From an uncultured Bacilli bacterium (GTDB taxonomy: Bacteria; Bacillota_I; Bacilli_A; RF39; UBA660), in assembly GCA_934141535.1 (NCBI GenBank), contig CAKPCH010000005.1:62001-126000 (forward strand): a DNA stretch of 64,000 bases, read 5' to 3'. Positions 60,197 through 64,000 of this stretch are shown in pieces (position 1 is the first letter of the stretch; every line of letters starts with the position of its first letter). The notes under the pieces were generated by a model. The model did not search any database and was not told the DNA's origin. It saw nothing but the letters and a program-made list of their open reading frames with translations. The translations under genes were made by a program, and so were the position numbers.

Positions 60197-60204
60197 TGAT
60201 AGCA
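60184..60204 (-). repeat. Right terminal inverted repeat of the element
   Basis: The reverse complement reads TGCTATCATTATGTAATG and onward, matching the left end in 18 of 21 bases. It contains the recombinase stop codon. Confidence 0.8.
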
Positions 60205-60214
60205 ACCAGAAGGT
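60205..60214 (+). repeat. attR core of the element
   Basis: ACCAGAAGGT, identical to attL; the ZIP frame resumes right after it. Confidence 0.8.
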
Positions 60215-60619
60215 ATGGCTGTCGGAGTAACATTTGCTGGTGTATTAAAGGGTAGTGGTATAATAACAATGGCAGGAGCTTTAGCGCTCAGTATAGGAAT
60301 AGCTATTCAAAATTTTCCTGAAGGAGCTATTATATCAATGCCCCTTAAAAGTGAAGGTGTAAGTAAGAAAAAATCATTTATAATAGGAATGTTATCTGGT
60401 ATAGTAGAACCAATAGCTGCACTAATAACTATACTACTTATTAATTTTGTTACTCCAATTTTACCTTATTTACTCTCATTTGCAGCAGGTGCTATGATAT
60501 ATGTAGTAGTGGAGGAATTAATTCCTGAATCTATAGAAAATGATCATAATAAATTTACTATAATAGGTACTGGATTAGGATTTGTACTTATGATGATATT
60601 AGATGTTGTATTTGGTTAA
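60215..60619 (+). pseudogene. ZIP-family transporter gene, 3' part
   Basis: These 134 codons continue the ZIP protein of 53799-54143: MAVGVTFAGVLKGSGIITMA, the second metal motif in IAIQNFPEGAIISMPLKSEG, and further helices ending FAAGAMIYVVVEELIPESIE and GLGFVLMMILDVVFG. The ATG at 60215 belongs to the HNIPEGMAVGV motif and was not an original start. The AGAAGG before it is the att core, only one base away, so independent translation is unlikely. Precise excision of the element would give an intact gene. No other damage is visible, so the insertion looks recent or is reversed at times. Confidence 0.88.
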
Positions 60620-60645
60620 AAAGTATATAAATATATACTTTTTTT
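60618..60645 (+). terminator. Rho-independent terminator after the ZIP gene
   Basis: AAAAGTATAT and ATATACTTTT pair with a short loop, followed by a T run; it overlaps the stop codon. Confidence 0.7.
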
Positions 60646-60722
60646 AACTTTTGCTTGATTTATTATCCAATAAAATATATAATTATATTAGAGTGATAAC
60701 TCTAAAGAAATGGAGGAATAAT

Positions 60723-62276
60723 GTGGAAAATATTATAAGCTCCATTTTGCTAGTCCTTATGGGACTTATTGTTGGAATAATCGTAATGTTTATATTTAAT
60801 CTTATCAGAAAAAATTCTGCTACAGCAAAAGCTGATAAGATATTAGAAGATGCTAGAAGAGATGCTGATAAAATAAAGAAAGATTATATTTTAGAAGCAA
60901 AGACAGAAATTAATGAATTAAAACTAAAAAATGACGAGGAAATAAGAGAAAGAAAACAAGAACTAAAAGAATCTGAAGGAAGATTAAATACTCGTGAAGA
61001 AAATATAGAAAGAAGAGATCAAAATCTTCAAAAAAGGGAAAATTTATTAGACGATAAAGAACAAAACTTATTAAATAAACAAAAAGATATCCAAGAACAA
61101 GAAGCAAATGTGGAGAAAATAAAACAAGAACAGCTTGATATATTAGAAGAAATTAGCGGTTATACTAAGGATAAAGCTAAAGAAGTGGTTATGAAAAGAG
61201 TAGAAGAAGCCATGGATTTAGAAATAGCTTCATACATTAAAGAGCGTGAATCAGAAGCTAAACTTGAAGTAGATAAAAAATCTAAAAATATGTTAGTTGA
61301 GTGTATGCAAAAGTATGCTAGTGACGTAGTAGAAGAACAAACAGTTACTGTTGTTGATTTACCTAATGATGAAATGAAAGGTCGTATCATTGGTAGAGAG
61401 GGAAGAAATATTCGTACTATAGAAGCTGTAACAGGAGTAGATTTAATAATTGATGATACACCTGAAGCCATAGTTTTATCTTCTTTTGATCCTTTAAGAA
61501 GAGAAATAGCTAGAATAACAATAGAAACTTTAATAAAAGATGGAAGAATACATCCAGCAAGAATCGAAGAAATATATGACAAAACTTGTAAAGAAATGAA
61601 AGAAAAAATTACAGAATATGGACAAAATGCTTTGTTTGAATTAGGACTTACAAAAGTAGATCCTGAATTAATAGAGTTGATAGGTAAATTACATTTCCGT
61701 ACTAGTTATGGACAAAATGCATTAAAACATTCTATTGAAGTAGCACAATTATCTGGTATAATGGCAAGTGAACTTGGTGAAAATGAAATGCTTGCTAAAA
61801 GGGCAGGTTTACTACATGATATAGGTAAAGCTATTGACCATGAAATGGAAGGAAGCCATGTTGAAATAGGTTCTACTATAGCTAAAAAATATAAAGAAAA
61901 TGATATAGTTATAAATACAATAGAATCTCATCATGGAGATACTGAAGCAAAATGCATAATAGCAGAATTAGTAGCTATAGCTGATACTTTATCAGCATCT
62001 CGTCCAGGAGCAAGAAATGATTCTTTAGAAAATTATGTTCAAAGATTAACAGATTTAGAAAATATTGCAAACGATCAAAAAGGTGTAGATAATGCATTTG
62101 CAATGCAAGCTGGTAGAGAATTACGTGTAATTGTAAAACCAGAAGAAGTAAGTGATGTTGAATCTCATAAAATAGCACGCGATATAAAAAATAGAATAGA
62201 AGAAGAATTACAATATCCTGGAACAGTAAAAGTTACAGTTATTAGAGAAACTAGGGCAATAGAAGAAGCTAAATAG
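60723..62276 (+). CDS. rny: Ribonuclease Y
   Basis: The 517-residue endoribonuclease starts mRNA decay at the membrane. An N-terminal helix (IISSILLVLMGLIVGIIVMF) anchors it; a long coiled coil spans about 30-190 (ERKQELKESEGRLNTREENI). A KH domain near 205-270 contains MKGRIIGREGRNIRTIEAVT (GxxG type). The HD domain has LLHDIGKAIDHEMEGSHVEI (metal-binding HD near residue 370) and ESHHGD. The GTG start at 60723 is used because TGGAGG lies 6 bases upstream; the ATG at 60721 is out of frame. Length matches the family (about 520). Confidence 0.96.
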   Translation: MENIISSILLVLMGLIVGIIVMFIFNLIRKNSATAKADKILEDARRDADKIKKDYILEAKTEINELKLKNDEEIRERKQELKESEGRLNTREENIERRDQNLQKRENLLDDKEQNLLNKQKDIQEQEANVEKIKQEQLDILEEISGYTKDKAKEVVMKRVEEAMDLEIASYIKERESEAKLEVDKKSKNMLVECMQKYASDVVEEQTVTVVDLPNDEMKGRIIGREGRNIRTIEAVTGVDLIIDDTPEAIVLSSFDPLRREIARITIETLIKDGRIHPARIEEIYDKTCKEMKEKITEYGQNALFELGLTKVDPELIELIGKLHFRTSYGQNALKHSIEVAQLSGIMASELGENEMLAKRAGLLHDIGKAIDHEMEGSHVEIGSTIAKKYKENDIVINTIESHHGDTEAKCIIAELVAIADTLSASRPGARNDSLENYVQRLTDLENIANDQKGVDNAFAMQAGRELRVIVKPEEVSDVESHKIARDIKNRIEEELQYPGTVKVTVIRETRAIEEAK

Positions 62277-62298
62277 TTTCTTTTTCTTTAAAAAACTA

Positions 62299-62327
62299 TT
62301 GAAATAAACTAAAAAATATGGTATTAT
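62299..62327 (+). promoter_or_regulatory. Sigma-A promoter of rplS
   Basis: TTGAAA (62299-62304) and TATTAT (62322-62327) are 17 bases apart. Confidence 0.7.
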
Positions 62328-62333
62328 TAATAA

Positions 62334-62418
62334 CGTGATCCGCTGATTCACTTTAATATTTAGTATTAAAGTATATATTTTTTTCAAGATCATAAATTAG
62401 ATAAAGGAGAGTGACATT
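62334..62418 (+). promoter_or_regulatory. Structured rplS leader, candidate L19 leader
   Basis: TGATC (62337-62341) can pair with GATCA (62388-62392), enclosing a perfect hairpin ACTTTAATA/TATTAAAGT (62350-62372). A short GTGA/TTCAC pairing competes with it at the 5' side. The layout fits the L19 leader of Bacilli, through which L19 represses its own gene; the match to the Rfam model was not tested. Confidence 0.5.
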
Positions 62419-62772
62419 GTGAATTTAGTTGATAAAATTACTAAAAAACAAATAAGAACTGATTTACCAGAATTTAGAGTTGGAGATACAGTTAGAGTAG
62501 ATTTAAAAATCGATGAAACAGATGCTTCTGGTAATAAAAAAGTAAGAATTCAAGCCTTTGAAGGTATAGTAATGGCTATAAAAGGTTCTGGAATAAGCAA
62601 AACTTTTACAGTTAGAAAAATGTCTGGAAATGTTGGAACAGAAAAAATATTACCTGTTAACTCACCAAGAATAGATACAATAGTTGTAGTTAAAAAAGGT
62701 AAAGTTAGAAGAGCTAAACCAAATTGGATTAGAAAATCTTCTAAGACTCCAAAAATTCCAGAAAGAGCATAA
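62419..62772 (+). CDS. rplS: 50S ribosomal protein L19
   Basis: The 117-residue protein sits at the interface of the ribosomal subunits near the 16S rRNA. It has the L19 pattern: VDKITKKQIRTDLPEFRVGD, VRVDLKIDETDASGNKKVRI then QAFEGIVMAIKGSGISKTFT, and VRKMSGNVGTEKILPVNSPR, with a basic tail RRAKPNWIRKSSKTPKIPE. The GTG start is 8 bases after AAAGGAGA. It is not in its usual trmD-rplS cluster but has its own promoter and structured leader. Confidence 0.97.
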   Translation: MNLVDKITKKQIRTDLPEFRVGDTVRVDLKIDETDASGNKKVRIQAFEGIVMAIKGSGISKTFTVRKMSGNVGTEKILPVNSPRIDTIVVVKKGKVRRAKPNWIRKSSKTPKIPERA

Positions 62773-62796
62773 GGCTTTTATTAGCCTTATTTTTGT
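62770..62796 (+). terminator. Rho-independent terminator of rplS
   Basis: ATAAGGCT and AGCCTTAT form a perfect 8-bp stem with a 6-base loop, followed by five T. Confidence 0.8.
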
Positions 62797-62808
62797 TAGG
62801 TGATAAAC

Positions 62809-63312
62809 ATGAAAAAAATATTAAAAGAATTAAGTTCTTATATAATTATTATAATAGTAGTTGTATTATTTAGAACTTTTATAGCAACCCCAGTTCGTGT
62901 AGATGGTGATTCTATGAAAGATACACTACACAATAATGATATATTAATATTAAATAAATTAGATAAATCTTATAATAGATTTGATATAGTAGTTATAAGT
63001 TATGGTAAAACAAAATTAGTAAAAAGAATAATTGGATTACCAGGTGAAAGTATTAAATATAAAGATAATAAACTATATATAAATAATAAATTAATAGAAG
63101 ATGTATCTATATCAAGAACTGGTAATTTTGATTTAGAAGAATTATATAACAAAGAAACAATACCAGAAGGTTATTACTTTGTAATGGGAGATAATAGAGG
63201 AAATTCACTAGATAGTAGAGATTATAGAATAGGTCTTATAAAAAAAGAAAAAATATTAGGAACTACTTCTATAAGATTATTTCCTTTTACTAAAATAGGT
63301 AAATTTAATTAA
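62809..63312 (+). CDS. lepB: Signal peptidase I
   Basis: The 167-residue membrane protease removes signal peptides from secreted proteins, such as the TasA-like proteins of this window. One N-terminal helix (LSSYIIIIIVVVLFRTFIAT) anchors it. The catalytic Ser is in VDGDSMKDTL near residue 40, the catalytic Lys in KLVKRIIGLPGE near 79, and box E is VMGDNRGNSLDSRDYR. It is the short Gram-positive prokaryotic type (Lys present), not the SipW/ER type. ATG 62809 is chosen with GGTGAT 4 bases upstream. Confidence 0.95.
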   Translation: MKKILKELSSYIIIIIVVVLFRTFIATPVRVDGDSMKDTLHNNDILILNKLDKSYNRFDIVVISYGKTKLVKRIIGLPGESIKYKDNKLYINNKLIEDVSISRTGNFDLEELYNKETIPEGYYFVMGDNRGNSLDSRDYRIGLIKKEKILGTTSIRLFPFTKIGKFN

Positions 63313-63317
63313 ATCAA

Positions 63318-63342
63318 AACACTAGAAATAACTAGTGTTTTA
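63318..63342 (+). terminator. Rho-independent terminator of lepB
   Basis: AAAACACTAG and CTAGTGTTTT form a perfect 10-bp stem with a 6-base loop. Confidence 0.75.
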
Positions 63343-63437
63343 GTTTGTGTATGTAAATAAATATGATATAATATAGAAAGAGAAAAAGGCAATAAGTATA
63401 TATTTATTTTAATGAAGGAACAAAAAGGAGATTACTG

Positions 63438-64000
63438 ATGGAAGATGATAAACTAATTATATATAAAAATAGTGATGGTAATATTATAGTAGATGCTATT
63501 TATAAAGATGAAACTTTATGGCTATCGCAAAAAGGAATGTCAAAAGTTTTTGATGTTGGTGTGCCAGCAATATCAAAACATTTAAAAAATATATTTGAAG
63601 AAAACGAATTAGAGAAAAATTCAGTTATTTCCAAAATGGAAATAACTGCACCTGATGGAAAAAATTATAATACTGAAGTTTATAGTCTTGATGCTATAAT
63701 TGCCGTGGGTTATAGAATTAATTCCAAAAAAGCAACAGAATTTAGAATATGGGCTACAAAAATACTTAAAGAATATATGACAAAAGGTTTTGCTTTAAAT
63801 GATGAACGTTTTATAAACGGAAATAAATATGATACGAGATATTTTGATGAATTATTAGAACGTATCAAAACAATTAGAGTAAGTGAAAGAATGGCATATC
63901 AAAAAATCACTGATCTATTTATTGCAACAGCAGTAGATTATAATCCAATGTTGAATTAATATATAATAGAGTAAATTCAGAAAAAGAGCACTTTGGATTA
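63438..64000 (+). pseudogene. RhuM family protein, broken by an internal deletion
   Basis: The open frame (63438-63959, 173 residues) matches RhuM-type proteins: NIIVDAIYKDETLWLSQKGM, then YSLDAIIAVGYRINSKKATE and FRIWATKILKEYMTKGFALN, RVSERMAYQKITDLFIATAV. It stops after DYNPMLN. In another frame from about 63950 the text reads VELIYNRVNSEKEHFGL, which is a later part of RhuM proteins, so a stretch of roughly 25-40 codons has been lost together with a frameshift. The rest lies beyond the window. RhuM-like genes are mobile accessory genes found near restriction and toxin loci; the function is unclear. An AAAAGGAG site precedes the ATG. Confidence 0.75.

Larger units (their letters stand above)
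54144..60214 (+). mobile_element. 6.07-kb serine-recombinase element inserted in the ZIP gene
   Basis: The boundaries are fixed by the broken reading frame and by the direct repeat ACCAGAAGGT at both sides. Just inside the repeats are imperfect inverted repeats (54144-54164 and 60184-60204; 18 of 21 bases match), starting TGTTATCA and TGCTATCA and sharing ATGTAATGTAA. Contents in order are a promoter, a GpgS-like glycosyltransferase, an archaeal-type methionine adenosyltransferase, an HprK-like kinase, a Nudix hydrolase, a terminator, a 41-residue ORF and a large serine recombinase ending inside the right inverted repeat. No conjugation or replication genes are present, so it is a compact mobilisable or trapped cassette. 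Confidence 0.88.

Noticed and set aside
60215..60619. Independent second ZIP-type gene starting at 60215
   Set aside because: The ATG is the Met of HNIPEGMAVGV, the first three helices are missing, and joining to 53799-54143 gives a complete ZIP protein.
1..64000. Use of TGA as tryptophan codon (mollicute code)
   Set aside because: TGA ends genes at natural C termini (for example tex, the HerA-like gene and the ysxE-like gene), and Trp residues in conserved motifs are encoded by TGG.
1..64000. A diversity-generating retroelement reverse transcriptase or template repeat inside the window
   Set aside because: No open frame shows reverse transcriptase motifs, and the intergenic regions at 7907-8362 and 30797-31396 lack the GGTGTCCG anchor shared by the two candidate variable regions.
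1..64000. CRISPR arrays, tRNA or rRNA genes, and insertion-sequence transposases
   Set aside because: No regularly spaced repeats, cloverleaf sequences or transposase motifs were seen on reading; the only recombinase is the large serine type at 58592.

Overview
The window is a very AT-rich, densely packed bacterial chromosome segment. It points to an uncultured low-GC Bacillota (Bacilli or Mollicutes-related, gut type). The reasons are the hrcA-grpE-dnaK-dnaJ cluster under CIRCE operators, Veg/YabG and SpoVID/YsxE-like neighbours, GAGGTGG/GGTGAT ribosome binding sites, and A/T-ending codons. TGA is used as a stop and Trp is encoded by TGG, so the code is standard and not mycoplasma-like. Only one stable RNA gene is seen, the tmRNA ssrA. 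No tRNA, rRNA, CRISPR array or reverse transcriptase was found.

Layout. 0-1.7 kb: two related secreted proteins, the first cut by the window edge. 1.8-6.8 kb: tmk, an LTA-synthase-like enzyme and tex. 6.9-7.9 kb: a pilin-like protein with a hypervariable-looking C terminus. 8.3-13.5 kb: a P-type ATPase with a ZIP transporter, tspO, a rhomboid protease and a lipoprotein. 13.5-20.6 kb: the HrcA regulon with pepF between dnaK and dnaJ, then HU. 20.6-26.3 kb: a HerA-like ATPase, spoVID/ysxE-like genes, a UPF0316 protein, yabG-veg and ssrA. 26.3-29.1 kb: decayed genes beside ssrA, an alpha/beta hydrolase and a polysaccharide deacetylase. 29.1-31.3 kb: a second secreted protein with a hypervariable-looking C terminus, in a segment flanked by direct repeats. 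31.4-42.8 kb: murD, eno, an acyltransferase, ftsK, a SpoIIB-like gene, radC, mreC, mreD and recA. 42.8-46.8 kb: a third paralogue of the surface family and a two-component system. 47-50 kb: an anaerobic ribonucleotide reductase operon in which the glycyl-radical domain is a separate small gene. 50-53.7 kb: lspA, a pseudouridine synthase, an M29 aminopeptidase and others. 53.8-60.6 kb: a ZIP-family gene split by a 6.07-kb serine-recombinase element. 60.7-64 kb: rny, rplS, lepB and a broken rhuM-like gene.

Most notable. (1) The element at about 54.14-60.2 kb has a 10-bp direct repeat and 21-bp imperfect inverted repeats. It sits exactly in the HNIPEG motif of a ZIP gene and carries an unusual operon: a GpgS-like glycosyltransferase, an archaeal-type methionine adenosyltransferase, an HprK-like kinase and a Nudix hydrolase. 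(2) Two secreted proteins have short C-terminal stretches full of NNC codons, unlike the A/T-ending codons elsewhere in the genes. This is what a diversity-generating retroelement acting in trans would leave. (3) nrdD is split from its glycyl-radical domain. (4) GrpE has a 13-cysteine N-terminal tail. (5) Several sporulation genes are kept in Bacillus-like neighbourhoods.

Together the housekeeping genes cover DNA repair and segregation, RNA decay, envelope growth and protein quality control. The accessory part is dominated by surface proteins and mobile DNA. All functional calls come from reading motifs by eye; no database search was run.
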